A stretch of 64,000 nucleotides of DNA from Calliopum simillimum (taxonomy: Eukaryota; Arthropoda; Insecta; Diptera; Lauxaniidae): assembly GCA_951812925.1 (NCBI GenBank), contig OX638370.1:96052897-96116896 (forward strand). Direction: 5' to 3'. Of the stretch, positions 10,971 to 22,419 are shown piece by piece. Position 1 is the first letter of the stretch; each line of letters begins with the position of its first letter. The notes beneath the pieces are model-generated. The model saw nothing but the letters and a program-made list of their open reading frames with translations. It was not told where the DNA came from and did no database searches. The translations under genes were made by a program, and so were the position numbers.

Positions 10971-11803
10971 AATGAACTCCCTATCGAAACTCATAAACTT
11001 TACGCAAAAACACAGAAATAAAACACAAAGCCAGAGTTCTTTACGAGATACTTCGACGACGACACTGCAATTCTTCCAAAAACTTTAAAAAATCGTTTCC
11101 GATCCAAACGAACGCTAAGCACGAACTGATCTTATGAAAATTAAGTGAGAAAACATTTGAGAAAACTGTGAATAAAAACTACAATAACAACAACAACGAG
11201 AACAGCAAAAAATAAAAAAATAATAATAAAAACAACAACATCACAAACTGAAACTAAAAAAAAATTTACAAGTTTAAGCTGAAATCAAGAGTTGCAGATA
11301 CAAAAAAAAAAAAAACCCAAAACAACAACAGCAGCAGCAATAATAACAACAATAATACTTGGCAATATCAAAATCCGCCTGAACAGCCAATAACTAACAA
11401 CAACACCAACAACAATAACACCAACTATACAAAAAGCACATGTAAACCATTCAGCTACTGTGGTCGGTCGTCAAGTGGTTAACGACACAGACTGCAGCCG
11501 TATGAACGAACCATCTCTCGAAAACATCAATGGAGCAATGCAAAACTGAGAGAGCGAGTAACAGTGTGACAATGTGATAACCGCACAGACTGTCAGTCGA
11601 ATAGACTGACGGTCTGTCTGACTGATTTGCCTGATCGCATCTTGGCCTGTTGGAGGAACAACGTGTTTTTCTCTGTTTCCTTCTCTTTATCTCATAGCTG
11701 GCTCAAACGCTTACGTATTTGTTTTGAGCGAAGCGTTTTGCAAATTTTTGATCTTCACAGCTTTTAATCTTCAATACGTGTCTACTCTACAGCTGTTAAA
11801 TCA
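10971..11803 (+). other. Possible non-coding exon / 5' UTR rich in CAA and CAG
   Basis: A strong 3' splice-site-like tract (TTTTTTCCTTTTCTTTCAG, ending 10970) opens an 830-bp block that is A-rich and full of CAA, CAG and AAC repeats (11180-11430), as in many fly 5' UTRs. A more balanced stretch with several TCAGT/CAGTC initiator-like words follows (11455-11660). It closes with AATCAAG at a GTAAGG donor (GT at 11804-11805). No ORF. It could be an upstream exon of the FMRFamide gene or of a gene outside the window; which one cannot be told. Confidence 0.35.
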
Positions 11804-11805
11804 AG

Positions 11806-12146
11806 GTAAGGATTTATGTGTTGATTGCGTTGCCTTACAATGTTGATTTTGCAAGACTTTTTTTTCTGCAATGATTTTTTATTTGTAGTAATATGCATTT
11901 TTTGATCAGTTCAAAGTTCGGCAGGCTTGGAAAACTTCAAGTTTTTCGGTATTAGAAAAAACTGACGCGGTAAGCAAAGTATCATTGGAAAAAGGTCATA
12001 GGAGTGGGAAATCCAAGAATTGGGAAAATTGTGGAGCCATACGTTCCTCGAGGAATTTCAAGAGAGTATGTACGTGCAGAAAGAGCATTGTGGCGAAAAT
12101 TGGGGCAAACGGAGACAACATTGAAATAGTTATGTATATCTGTAAG
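11806..12146. other. Spacer, no feature seen
   Basis: About 340 bp of AT-rich sequence after the donor-like site, up to the TA-target element. Nothing recognised. Confidence 0.4.
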
Positions 12147-12344
12147 TAGGGTAAGGGAGGGAAATATGGACCACCCATCTTTCTTTTTCAAATAAAACCC
12201 AAAATACATAAACAAAACAATTAATTTTATGTCATTCAGTAAAGGAAACAATTAACCTTTATTCTGATTCACTTTTAGATAAATATCTCATCAGAATAAA
12301 GAAAAAAAATTAAAAAACTGAAAATATTCAAAATGAAGATAAAA

Positions 12345-14119
12345 CTAGTAAGGGTGTAACTTTTGCCCTGGCCAAAAAATAAATACCCTACACTGCAATG
12401 TTTTGAAAATTTTGCTTGTAAGCGAGGTGCCACGCCTCCTTGTCCGCTTTCACCCAATTTTTGTTGAGAGCTTTCATTTAGAGTTCTTAGTGTCCGAGTT
12501 AAATTTGGTTCGCATATCTCGAAAATCGCTTTCAGTATAGCGTTTTGAAGCTTTTGCTTATGTGGGAGGAGACACGCCCTCTTGTCCGAGTTCACCCAGT
12601 TTTTGTTCAGAGCTCGCATTTATAATATTTAGTGGGTGAGTGAAATTTGGTTAGATTATCTCAAAAAACTCTTTCAGTATAGCATTTTGAATCTTTTGCT
12701 CATATAGGAGGTGCCACACCTCCTTTTCCAAATTCACCCAATTTTTGTTGAGAGCTTTCATTTAGAGTTCTTAGTGTTCGAGTTAAATTTGGTTCGCATA
12801 TCTCGAAAATCGCTTTCAGTATAGCGTTTTGAAGCTTTTGCTTATGTGGGAGGTGCCACGCCCTCTTGTCCGAGTTCACCCAGTTTTTGTTCAGTGCTTG
12901 CATTTATAATATTTAGTGGGTTTGGATTATCTCAAAAAACTCTTTCAGTATAGCATTTTGAATCTTTTGCTTATATGTAAGGTGCCACGCCTCCTTGTCC
13001 AATTTCACCCAATTTTTGTTGAGAGCTTTCATTTAGAGTTCTTAGTGTCCGAGTTAAATTTGGTTCGCATATCTCGAAAATCGCTTTCAGTATAGCGTTT
13101 TGAAGCTTTTGCTTATGTGGGAGGAGACACGCCCTCTTGTCCGAGTTCACCCAGTTTTTGTTCAGAGCTCGCATTTATAATATTTAGTGGGTGAGTGAAA
13201 TTTGGTTAGATTATCTCAAAAAACTCTTTCAGTATAGCATTTTGAATCTTTTGCTTATATAGGAGGTGCCACACCTCCTTTTCCAAATTCACCCAATTTT
13301 TGTTGAGAGCTTTCATTTAGAGTTCTTAGTGTTCGAGTTAAATTTGGTTCGCATATCTCGAAAATCGCTTTCAGTATAGCGTTTTGAAGCTTTTGCTTAT
13401 GTGGGAGGTGCCACGCCCTCTTGTCCGAGTTCACCCAGTTTTTGTTCAGCACTTGCATTTATAATATTTAGTGGGTTTGGATTATCTCAAAAAACTCTTT
13501 CAGTATAGCATTTTGAATCTTTTGCTTATATGTAAGGTGCCACACCTCCTTTTCCAAATTCACCCAATTTTTGTTGAGAGCTTTCATTTAGAGTTCTTAG
13601 TGTCCGAGTTAAATTTGGTTCGCATATCTCGAAAATCGCTTTCAGTATAGCGTTTTGAAGCTTTTGCTTATGTGGGAGGAGACACGCCCTCTTGTCTGAG
13701 TTCGCTCAGTTTTTTCTCAGAGCTTGCGCTTACAATTTTTAGTATTTATGTGTATTTTGGTTGCATTGTCGTGAAAAATACTCCTAAAATTGCATTTTGA
13801 ATATATTTTTTGTATGGGCGGTAGACGTGTCCTTTAACCGATTTTGCTCATTTGCAATCCCCCGAGCTAACTTTGATGACGAAGGCGGGGTACCAAATTT
13901 CATTGAATTATCTTGCTTAGTTTTCCCAAAAAGTGTATTTTCACACACACCCAGCCGTTACCCAGCCAGCCAGCCACCCATCCAGACAGACGGACATGGC
14001 TATATCGACTCAGGAGGTAACGCTGATCAAGAATATATATACTTTTCCATATCTGCCACGCCTCCTTCTCTGCGCTACAAACGGAAGGACAAAGTGAATA
14101 TACCCTGGGTGTAGGGTAT
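12345..14119 (-). mobile_element. DINE-1/Helentron-like element with a satellite interior
   Basis: On the minus strand the 5' end reads TATACCCTACACCCAGGGTA (a small palindrome). It is followed by CTACAAACGG-type sequence, ATATATTCTTGATCAGCG, CATGTCCGTCTGTC and a CTGG-type microsatellite, the layout known for Drosophila DINE-1 (Helentron) elements. The 3' end has the hairpin TTGGCCAGGGCAAAA-type, then GTTACACCCTTA and CTAG at 12348-12345, the expected rolling-circle 3' terminus. Insertion is in an A/T run (T-T site on the minus strand). The middle is a tandem array. Confidence 0.82.
12424..13800 (-). repeat. Higher-order satellite, 142-bp monomers in 555-bp units
   Basis: Two related monomers of about 142 bp, each with a CCACGCC-type GC core and TTTCAGTATAGC, alternate. 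Dimer starts lie near 12424, 12708, 12978, 13263 and 13533, giving steps of 284, 270, 285 and 270. A four-monomer, 555-bp unit is therefore repeated; near-identical blocks lie at 12700-12903 and 13255-13458, and (in part) at 12416-12619 and 12971-13174. The 67-codon ORFs over the array are by-products. Related single monomers occur in the Helentrons at 45945 and 48297. Confidence 0.9.
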
Positions 14120-14796
14120 AAAAAAGTGTAGTGTAATATGGACCATATAGTCAATTTGGTACAGAAGTTGCATATAAAATTGTCACTTCCACATTCGGCA
14201 CATTTTTCATGACTCCAAGAACGTCAGATTAGACATTCAACCCAAAATTCGCCACGTCGATCTTCTGAGTAAGGGGTATTACATTATATGCATTTTTTAT
14301 AATTTTTTTTCTTTGTAGATAACGAATTACATATAATGACCATCAGACTCGTCATGAAAACTGCAACTAGATTCCCCATCTGAAAAAGATGATAAATACA
14401 TTTGTTTTTGAGGCTTTTTTCTTTGGTGGTCCATATTACCCACAGCACGTGTTGGTGAAATAAATGGTTTTTTTTATCAAAAACTCTTGAGGTTAGTGAA
14501 CTTATTTCTGCTAATAAATTATAAATGGTGTTCACTGACTTTATATAATTAACCATTTATTTAAAAACGCGATGTCTTTAAAGTGAAATAATGAAATATA
14601 CTCACTGATCTTTTTTTTAGAAAAATCAATTTTACGGAAACATGCGACTTCACCGAACGCTAAAATCGCCCTATTATAAGCTTTAGGTATTAGCGTTAAG
14701 TTTGAACATCAAGAACGGTAAATCCTATGCATGCATTGGGAAATAACCGTATGGTCCATATTACCCACGTAGTCCATATTTCCCTCCCTTACCCTA

Positions 14797-16081
14797 CTAT
14801 ATAACTTTAGTACACGCACTACTAGTCTATTGATTAGGTCATTTTAAAAGGATGACAGATGTTCACGGTTTTTTACTACAGAAATCGTCATCAAAGATGA
14901 AAAACCCGCGGTGTGCTATTAAATTAGTGGTTGGAAATCGGAGAGAGGGGAGGTAAATGCACCCTTTATAGTTTTTCAAAATATCTACCGAACGAAGCAA
15001 AATTTCGATATTTTTTTTAAAAAACTTTTTGTAGAAAAATAAATTTACCATCGAAATAGCTTATGCAAAATATTAAAAAAAAATTTCATAACTTGATAAT
15101 CGTAGAACATACGATTTTGAGGCCTGGAAAATAATTGTAATTTCATTAACTTACAAATAAAAATATTTCAAAAAAAAAAATAAAAAGGGTACACCAAGCC
15201 CCAAAATGGCTTTGAAAAAGAAAAAAAGTTTTTTTTTTCCAACAAAAACACATTTTTTTTTACTTTTTTCAAGTGTGTGAGTATCCAAAGGTTGGATCGA
15301 ACTTCCTATGACCGCCATCTTGGAAATTTTCGGATTTTCGGAAAATCGATTTACCACAGTTATATGTGTGTCAAATACTAACTGTTCACCAATTTTCATA
15401 AAAGTCGAATCTTGGTCGGTTACGAAAAGAAAGACTCAATTGCATAATTGCCATATCTTTTATGATGACATTTTGAAATGGTCATAACTTTTTAAAGAAA
15501 AATCTTACAAGACCACTTCATAACTCATTTTGAAGAAGAAGAATAGTACCAAATGATGTAATGTAATGTAATAGAAAAGATTAAAACAATTTCGAGCGTC
15601 CTATACAACTTCAAAAATTGTGTTTTTTCAACAGAATATCTCGGAAACCATAAGTGATAGAACAATTTTGCATCGGAAGTGACTATTTCTGTTTTGGTTT
15701 GTTCTGTTTTTTTTTTTCTTAATTGTTTTTCGACTTCATTTTAAAAATCAGTCGATGAAACGATTTAAAGAACTTTTTCTCTTATTCAGTAAGTGCCCAC
15801 GAGTAATTTAACATCTTTTTGGAGTTCACGACAACTTGATTTAAATTTTTTTCCTGAGTAACATGCTCGAAAACCGAAATTTTCCCTCCTGAAACGGTCA
15901 AAAAAAAAAAATGAAATTTTCGTATACAGGACCCAAAATTAGTTTAGAAAATATGACTACCAAAATATTTTCTTAACAAATTAAAAATTAAGAAAAAAAA
16001 TATTTAAAAATATAGATTTTTTTATAACTTTGAGACCGGCTCTATGTCTCAAAAATTAATGGCCCGTGGTTATAAACAAAT
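14797..16081. other. Non-coding, A/T-run rich
   Basis: No gene recognised. Many poly-A/T runs and sensitivity-type phrases (CATAACTTTTTAAAG) common in old fly repeats. ORFs at 14863 and 15151 (minus) are low-complexity and unsupported. Confidence 0.45.
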
Positions 16082-16148
16082 TAAAATCAGGTTTTAAGAA
16101 CTTAGAGTGCATTTTTACATACTCTTAGTTCTTAAAATCTGGTTTTAA
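16082..16148. repeat. Hairpin inverted repeat
   Basis: AAAATCAGGTTTTAAGAACT pairs with its near complement at 16125-16148, leaving a short loop. Otherwise unassigned. Confidence 0.6.
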
Positions 16149-16704
16149 TTTTCTTAAAAAAATTGCTTTCTTTGTATCAAAACAGCAACAAATTTCATTT
16201 GTGGATGCGTTCCCGAATATATATTATCAAATAATATTGAACATAATTGACTTTTAGCATATATAATGCAATGTACAATTAAAACAAAACAGTTATAGTG
16301 TTTTTTTATAATCATTTATTCAATAAAATTATGGCTTTAGCAATATATTTGCTTCCGAAACAAATTTCTCACCTTGTTGACTTTGAGCCATATGTTCTTA
16401 TTTGTATACATGGGTAATTCTACTGACGTAGGAAGGAAAGTGCATTGTTTTCGGCACAAACTTTTTTTTTGCATCTTTTGTTCTGTGTTTTCTAAAACGG
16501 GCCGGCCAAAATATTCGAAGCACGAATTTTATGGGCGCTTAAGTTTCCTAGCAACTGAGGCTATGAGGCTGAGCTTTTTTAATTTTCCCGTCAATAAATT
16601 GTCAGTACAACGCTTGACGACGAAATTTCAGCATTAAAATGCTATGGATTTGAAACCTAAAAATGTAATAAAAATTTCCAACGACATTCATTTTCAACAA
16701 AATT
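16149..16704. other. Spacer, no feature seen
   Basis: AT-rich. The 87-codon ORF at 16374-16637 has no recognisable domain and is probably chance. Confidence 0.4.
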
Positions 16705-17111
16705 ACGATCTTTCATTATCAGTTCATGCACTGCATCGATGTTTTGTGGTACAACAACAGATTTTGGACGACCTTCACGGAACTCGTCGGTGACCGAACT
16801 CCGACCACAATTGAATTCACTATACCAAACATATACTGTGGTTTTTGATGGTACTTTATTGCCGAATAAAGAACTGAGTTCATCGACACATTCTTGTCGA
16901 AAGTTGTGAAAAATAATCCAACGAAAACCTTTTCCTGAAATTTCCGTTTTTTGGCCAAATTGATTTTCTTAACTCACTGGAAACAAAACAAATAGCACTT
17001 GTTCATCAAAACGTTGTGAGTACGTTTATGCTAAAAAATGTCAAACTTTATTATGATGTTGTTAGATTTTAGCTATTGACATTAGTGTTGCCAGTTCCCG
17101 AAATATAAGTA

Positions 17112-17963
17112 CTCGATCAAAAAAAGTATATCAAAAATATATCAAAATGATATCAAAAATTTGTCAGTGACATACAAAATTTTGATAAGAAAAGGATATC
17201 ACAGTGATATACGGAATGTAACGCTTTTTGTATATCACCATGATATCAAAAAAAGATATCAAAATGATATCAAAAAAAGATATCAAAATGATATCAAAAA
17301 AAGATATCAAAATGATATCAAAAAAAGATATCAAAATGATATCAAAAAAAGATATCAAAATGATATACAATTTTTGTACATTTCTGATACAAAAATGACA
17401 ACCAATTTTGGGTCTGATAACTAAAGTGACGCAGATTATGGCCAAATTTTACAATATTGTGGTTAATCGTCGTCAACTAGTTTTTTTTGTACTCAATTAT
17501 ATTTTTTCTGTTTTTTCACTAATTTCATGACAAAACTCACTTCTTACTAAAATTGGCTGCTCGTCCGTTTTCCATACTTTTAGCTTTCCCAACCACAGGC
17601 CGCATGCAGCTACTGAATGGAGTGTCGGTTTTTTTGCACTCAATTATATTTTTGTGCTTTTCACTAATTTCATTAGAAAATTAACTTATTCACTAAAATT
17701 GGCTGCGCGTTCGTCTTCTATAATTATCTTTAAATAAAATTCACAAACGAAAACGTAAAATTTGACATATCAGCAGCTGATAAATTTTTGATATCATTTT
17801 GATATACATTTCTGATACAAAATTGACATGTCATTCAATGATATCAAAAATATATCAAAATGATATACAAAAAATGGATATCAGCGGCTGATACATTTTT
17901 GATATCATTTTGATATACATTTCTGATACAATGACAAGAACTTGACAAGATTTTTTGATCGGG
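17112..17963. mobile_element. CYCGATCAAAAAA-ended TA-target element, GATATC-rich
   Basis: Ends CTCGATCAAAAAA and its complement (CCCGATCAAAAAA), flanked by TA at 17110-17111 and 17964-17965. Removing it restores a mariner terminus, which proves the borders. The interior is built from GATATCAAAATGATATC-like words (17120-17370, 17760-17950) around two 148-bp-spaced direct repeats (17480-17710). No transposase; 852 bp. Confidence 0.88.
17250..17366. repeat. 24-bp tandem repeat, about five copies
   Basis: Unit AAAAAAAGATATCAAAATGA plus TATC, almost perfect. It keeps frames open on both strands by accident (8-residue periodic peptides), so those ORFs are not genes. Confidence 0.95.
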
Positions 17964-17977
17964 TAGTGCCCCTAGTA

Positions 17978-18170
17978 TACCATACTTGAAATTGAGTTTA
18001 ATTTACCAATAACTTTAATTTCGGAAAAGAGACATGCCAGGAGGCTGAGGATTTGGTACTTTATATATCTTCGGGATCGAGCTAATTGTCAGTGTCATAC
18101 TAGAAATAATTTAGGAGTTAAATTTTCATTATAAATCAACGATGCCCTTTTGCATATGTTCCAAGTCCCA
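17978..18170. other. Short spacer
   Basis: No feature recognised. Confidence 0.4.
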
Positions 18171-18620
18171 TCCCTCAGGTTTTTCAAGGTGAACGGAATA
18201 TATTTTTATGTACCAACTTTTATAATGATAGCTACTATAGGCGTAGAAAAATAGCATTTGGAGTATTTTTACTGTACGGGAGGTGCTAATTCCGTTCGTT
18301 CAGTTCCTATTAAGCTTTGCATGCTCAATAGTAGACGCAATAAACATCCATGTACCAAGTTTCATAATAATAGCTGATAAAGGAATACTGATATAGCATT
18401 TTGTGTATTATTTTTACATGGGGGGTGCAGCGTCCCCTCGTTCAATCTCTCTCAAATTTCGCATGGTTGATGGCAGAAACGTTATGCATCAGTTCACCAA
18501 CTTTCTTAATCATAGCTTGTATAACAGCAGAGATATAATATTTTTTTTGTATTTTTTCCGTATGGGGGGTGCAACCTTCGTCCCCTTCAGCGGCACCTCA
18601 CTCCCTTACGAACCTTCTAC
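18171..18620. repeat. Diverged tandem repeat, ~135-148 bp units
   Basis: Three diverged units, each ending with a TATGGGGGGTGC-like core (near 18276, 18415 and 18562) preceded by TAATCATAGCT-like sequence. Same general design as the 129-bp array that follows. The ORF at 18403-18708 is an accident of the array. Confidence 0.6.
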
Positions 18621-19150
18621 AGACCATTACAAACAATTTGAAAAAAAAAATTATATAAATCGGCCGTGTAGTTTCCGCGTACATAAGTTACATACGAACA
18701 CCATTTAATTTTTATATAAGTATATAAGTAGATGAAATATTTATTGTAGCAAAAAATATGTAAAATACGGTGAGCCGCAGAATACTTATTCCCTCGTGAG
18801 TAGAATCACCTGCTTATATATTTTATGTATGTAAATTTTCTTTTTATTGAGAAATGAATTAAAATAGTTTTTATTTAGTATAACCACATCAAAACACTTC
18901 ATTGGCTTTTGTATTTTACGAGAGTATTAAAAATTTATAATTGGCTATTAAAGGAAAAATTATCCAATAATAATAACTAGAGTTCGCCTTGTGGCTGAAA
19001 TTCGACCATTTCGATTTGACCATAAAATAAAGGAAAATGTTTTTATAACCTTCCTTGGTCGATAAAACACAAAAAGCTTTTAATATTCTTCCTTAGGGTT
19101 TGGGTTATCTGCATCGGTGCAGCAGCTAAGTTGCAATATCGTACTTTCCA
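18621..19150. other. Spacer between arrays
   Basis: AT-rich, no gene recognised. Confidence 0.4.
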
Positions 19151-20115
19151 TTTAGAGGCGTGTAACTCCTACTAAAGAGCAAACAGTTTTTGATATCTTT
19201 CTACACCAAAATTCATAAAAATCAATCATGCTATCGTGCTATATAGTGCTAACCATATCTCCATACCGAGTTTCGTTAAAATCCATGCTGCGGTTTAACC
19301 GTGAGAGCGTATTTTCCATTTAGGGGCATGGCACCGCCCATTGAAAAATATAATGGTAATATTTTCGTTCCTTCGTGCCAATCCTATCTCCATACCAAAT
19401 TTAGTTGAAACTGATGTAGCGGTTTAGCAGTGAGAGCGTTTTTTCCATTTAGGGGCGTGGCACCGCCCACTGAAAAACATTATGTTCATATTATCGTTTC
19501 TTAGTGCTAACCCTATCTTCATACCGAATTTCGTTGAAATCGATGTAGCGGTTTAGCCGTGAGAGCGTTTTTTCCATTTAGAGGCGTGGCACCGCCCACT
19601 GAAAAACATTATGTTCATATTATCGTTCCTTAGTAATAACCCTATCTCCATACCAAACTTCGTTAAAATCGATGCAGCGGTCTAGCTGTGAGAGCGTTTT
19701 TTCCATTTAAGGGCGTGGCACCGCCCACTAAAAAACATAATGGTCATATTTTCGTTCCTTTGTGCCAATTCTATCTCCGAACCAAATTTCGTTGGAACCG
19801 ATGCAGCGGTTTAGCCGTGAGAGCGTTTTTTCCATTTAGAGGCGTGGCACCGCCCACTGAAAAACATTATGTTCATATTATCGTTCCTTAGTAATAACCC
19901 TATCTCCATACCAAACTTCGTTAAAATCGATGCAGCGGTCTAGCTGTGAGAGCGTTTTTTCCATTTAAGGGCGTGGCACCGCCCACTAAAAAACATAATG
20001 GTCATATTTTCGTTCCTTTGTGCCAATTCTATCTCCGAACCAAATTTCGTTGGAATCGATGCAGCGGTTTAGCCGTGAGATCGTTTTTTCCATTTAGGGG
20101 CGTGGCACCTCCCAC
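19150..20115. repeat. 129-bp tandem array with 258-bp higher-order unit
   Basis: Core GGGCGTGGCACCGCCCA recurs at 19324, 19454, 19583, 19712, 19841, 19970 and 20099, a 129-130 bp step. Blocks from 19712 and 19970 are nearly identical over 258 bp, so dimers were duplicated recently. Each unit also holds CCAAATTTCGTTGAAATCGA and GCGGTTTAGCCGTGAGAGCG. First units are more diverged. The 67- and 84-codon ORFs are by-products. Confidence 0.93.
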
Positions 20116-20396
20116 TTTAAAAATAAATATAGTCCTATGCACTGCTCCTCCTCACAACCTTTCCAACAAAAAAAAATCAAGCAAATCGGTTGGGATTTAG
20201 GTATAGAAACAGGGACTGAACCGATTTCGTTTGCCTATTTATATATAGATAATTAGCTCATAATTTTTTGCAACCATTGATTTTTTGGAATAATTATTAA
20301 TTTTTATAACTAATGACCATTTGAACCTATAGTGCAGCCTTTTTAATTCATTTTTTATCTGTAAATTATTATTTCTGGTTAAAAGTTGTACACATA
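20116..20396. other. Array-flanking sequence
   Basis: Contains AACAGGGACTGAACCGATTT at about 20207, then AT-rich sequence. No gene. Confidence 0.4.
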
Positions 20397-20398
20397 CA

Positions 20399-20935
20399 GT
20401 TGCTCACAAAAGTATTCGGAATTTTAAATTTTTTTAGAGAATCATAAAATTTTTTAATTACGAATTAATTTTTTTGAATCACTCTAATAATTATAATTCG
20501 GTAAGTATCTAGTTTTATTTATTAAAATAATCTTTCCTAAAATGTAACTTAAAATGTAACAAAGAGCTTATATTCAAAATCCTACTTAAATTCAATACAC
20601 AAAAGTATTCGGAATTCCAAAAAATATGGCAATATCTTAAACACGAAATCAAAGAATAATCCAAAAGTATTGGCGACACTCTTAAAATTCAACTTACAGT
20701 TAGTTTGGGGTAGCTTAGTTCTGTTTTGTCAGTTTTTTTTTTAAGCGAAAGACTTCGATTTTTAGAAAAGTAAGATGGGAAGAAAATCAGAAGAAACCAC
20801 TCTTGAATAAAAAAAAGTTCAAAAGTTGATTAGGGGGGAATAAACACATAGCGGCTGAGTTGGTCTCAGAGTTTTTTGAAGAATTAATACTAAAAGTTAA
20901 AACCAAAAAGGTTAGCTTCATTGGAAAAGGGTTAA
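20399..20935 (+). mobile_element. Tc1-like transposon, 5' end only
   Basis: Begins CAGTTGCTCACAAAAGTATT after TA (20397-20398). A direct copy of the inner part (ACAAAAGTATTCGGAATTCC) sits about 200 bp further in, the IR/DR terminal layout of many Tc1 elements. An N-terminal transposase fragment follows at 20775 (MGRKSEETTLE, then stop, then KLIRG), matching the start of Tc1 family transposases. No 3' half is seen. Confidence 0.65.
20775..20935 (+). pseudogene. Tc1-like transposase N-terminal fragment
   Basis: MGRKSEETTLE followed by TAA, then KKVQKLIRGE, stop, THS: the remains of the first helix-turn-helix. Stops and loss of the rest make it dead. Weak, but supported by the terminal repeats just upstream. 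Confidence 0.5.
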
Positions 20936-22417
20936 AATTTGGAAAAAGTTTATTTTGATTTTGGATAAGGTTTAACTTGAATCGAAAAAAGATAAATTTT
21001 GTGTGGAAAAGGTTTAAGTTGGAGTGGAAAACCTGTGATGTGTGGTTTAAAGGGAAGCATAGAAAGAATATGATTGAAAATTATTCAGTTAGATTGTAAT
21101 TGTTTCTTATACGTACATCATCTGATGAGTTGTTAGAACGCTGTATAAACAAAAAAAAAAAAAAAATACATATTCAACCGATTTTTTTCGAAATAAAATG
21201 TGCCTCCAATTTTTTTGACTGATTAACTCCAAGCTATGTGATTTTTATGAATTTCGACACCTTGAATTGTAGAACGGTCTTAGAATTGCTGTATTAAGTC
21301 TAGATCCAAAAAACATGATTTGCTTTTGTTTTGAGCAGAAAATTTCTTACTTCGTTAAAAAAACCATGATTTTCCACTTTAGGACTGAGGAGTGTATTGG
21401 AATTTCGGATCTATACGACAATTGATAGTTTGTTTTTCTTGCTCCGCTCATAGAATATACAAAAATGTAGGGATTTTTAAATTCAAGTGTTATTTATATA
21501 ATTTTTTTTTTTTCTTTGAAACTTTAGAAATAGCAATATCAAAAATTTTTAGCACTAAAAACACGTTAATCTTCTCCAAAGAAAAAAAAAAAAAAATTTT
21601 AAATTAAAAAATCATAAAAGAAATTAGCATCTACTTGATGACAAGAAAATATCAAGGTAGGCTTACAGCAAACTATACAAGAAATAGCAAACAATTGGTA
21701 ACAGCATGAAGAAAAAAAAAGAAACAAAAACAAATATTTGACTGCAAAGTTGGCAACAAAACAGCAAAAGAATGGATTCGATATGAATATCTATATAATA
21801 TATGTACATATTATGTAGATGATATGATATTATTTCTCTATTGTATGTCATGGAGTCAATGTCGTATGGATTTACGTATGGATTTATTGATAAAATGTGT
21901 GAAGTTCGCGCACGAGAGTGATGAAGTTTGCTTTTATCTGAAGAATTGGTTGATCAAAGCGAGCAGCAGAAGACACAAAAGTTGAGATGTGCTGCCTGTA
22001 CTCGCTTATATCTATTAGATAGAAGACAGATGTTTGAAGTCTAAACTTATGAAATTTTTTGTTTAAATATTTCATTTATTATATTATGTATGCATTTGCG
22101 GATGTGTTATTGTTATATATATAACTTTAGTATAACTGACTAATTAGTGAGACAGTTTTTTTTTTTCCTATGTATATTAGCACTTCGGAGCACAAGTTTT
22201 TAGGTTTCTCAATTTAAATGACAAATGCTACCATATACATAAAAAATTGTACTTTAATGTATTTATGTGAGGAAACTCTTAAAACGCCTTATTCTCACCA
22301 CTTAGTTAACCTTACCAGGATAAGAAAAACCAAAGCTCAAAGGATAGCGTTCCCACTGTGCAGATTTTTTAATCTACTCTTATTGCATTCTTTCACATAC
22401 ACACGGAAAAAAAATAG
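20936..22417. other. Non-coding; short GGAAAAGGTTTAA-type repeats, A/T runs
   Basis: 20930-21040 has a few degenerate copies of GGAAAAGGTTTAAVTTGG. Elsewhere AT-rich with poly-A/T runs. No gene recognised; ORFs at 21392, 21663, 21884 and 22218 are unsupported. Confidence 0.45.
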
Positions 22418-22419
22418 TA

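Larger units (their letters stand above)
12149..14794. mobile_element. GGGTAAGGG-ended TA-target element, copy 1, split by a Helentron
   Basis: Ends GGGTAAGGGAGGGAAATATG and its complement, flanked by TA (12147-12148, 14795-14796). The interior repeats GGTCCATATTACCC-like words in both orientations. It matches the uninterrupted copy at 22420-23305 nearly base for base, except that about 1.78 kb (12345-14119) is inserted in an A-run. No ORF of its own. Confidence 0.9.
16705..17975 (-). mobile_element. mariner 5' fragment, split by a TA element
   Basis: The 5' end and first ~80 codons of the same mariner lineage as 5156-6431. The minus-strand frame begins MAKKRKFQEKVFVG at 16958 and matches MAKKLELTREHFRA position by position. 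Homology starts abruptly at 16705. Near its terminus (CCCGAAATATAAGTA, then GTGCCCCTAG at 17966-17975) an 852-bp element is inserted at a TA. The transposase piece is truncated and shifted. Confidence 0.8.

Noticed and set aside
12275..13458. Four near-identical 67-codon minus ORFs, as a possible gene family
   Set aside because: They are the satellite monomers of a Helentron; position and spacing follow the repeat, not genes.
17161..17445. ORFs on both strands with periodic KKRYQNDI-like and ILISFFDI-like peptides
   Set aside because: Translation of a 24-bp tandem repeat.
17250..20115. CRISPR-like array
   Set aside because: Repeats are contiguous or satellite-like, without unique spacers, and the DNA is animal.
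19688..20200. Two similar ORFs with FFPFKGVAPPT
   Set aside because: By-product of the 129-bp array.
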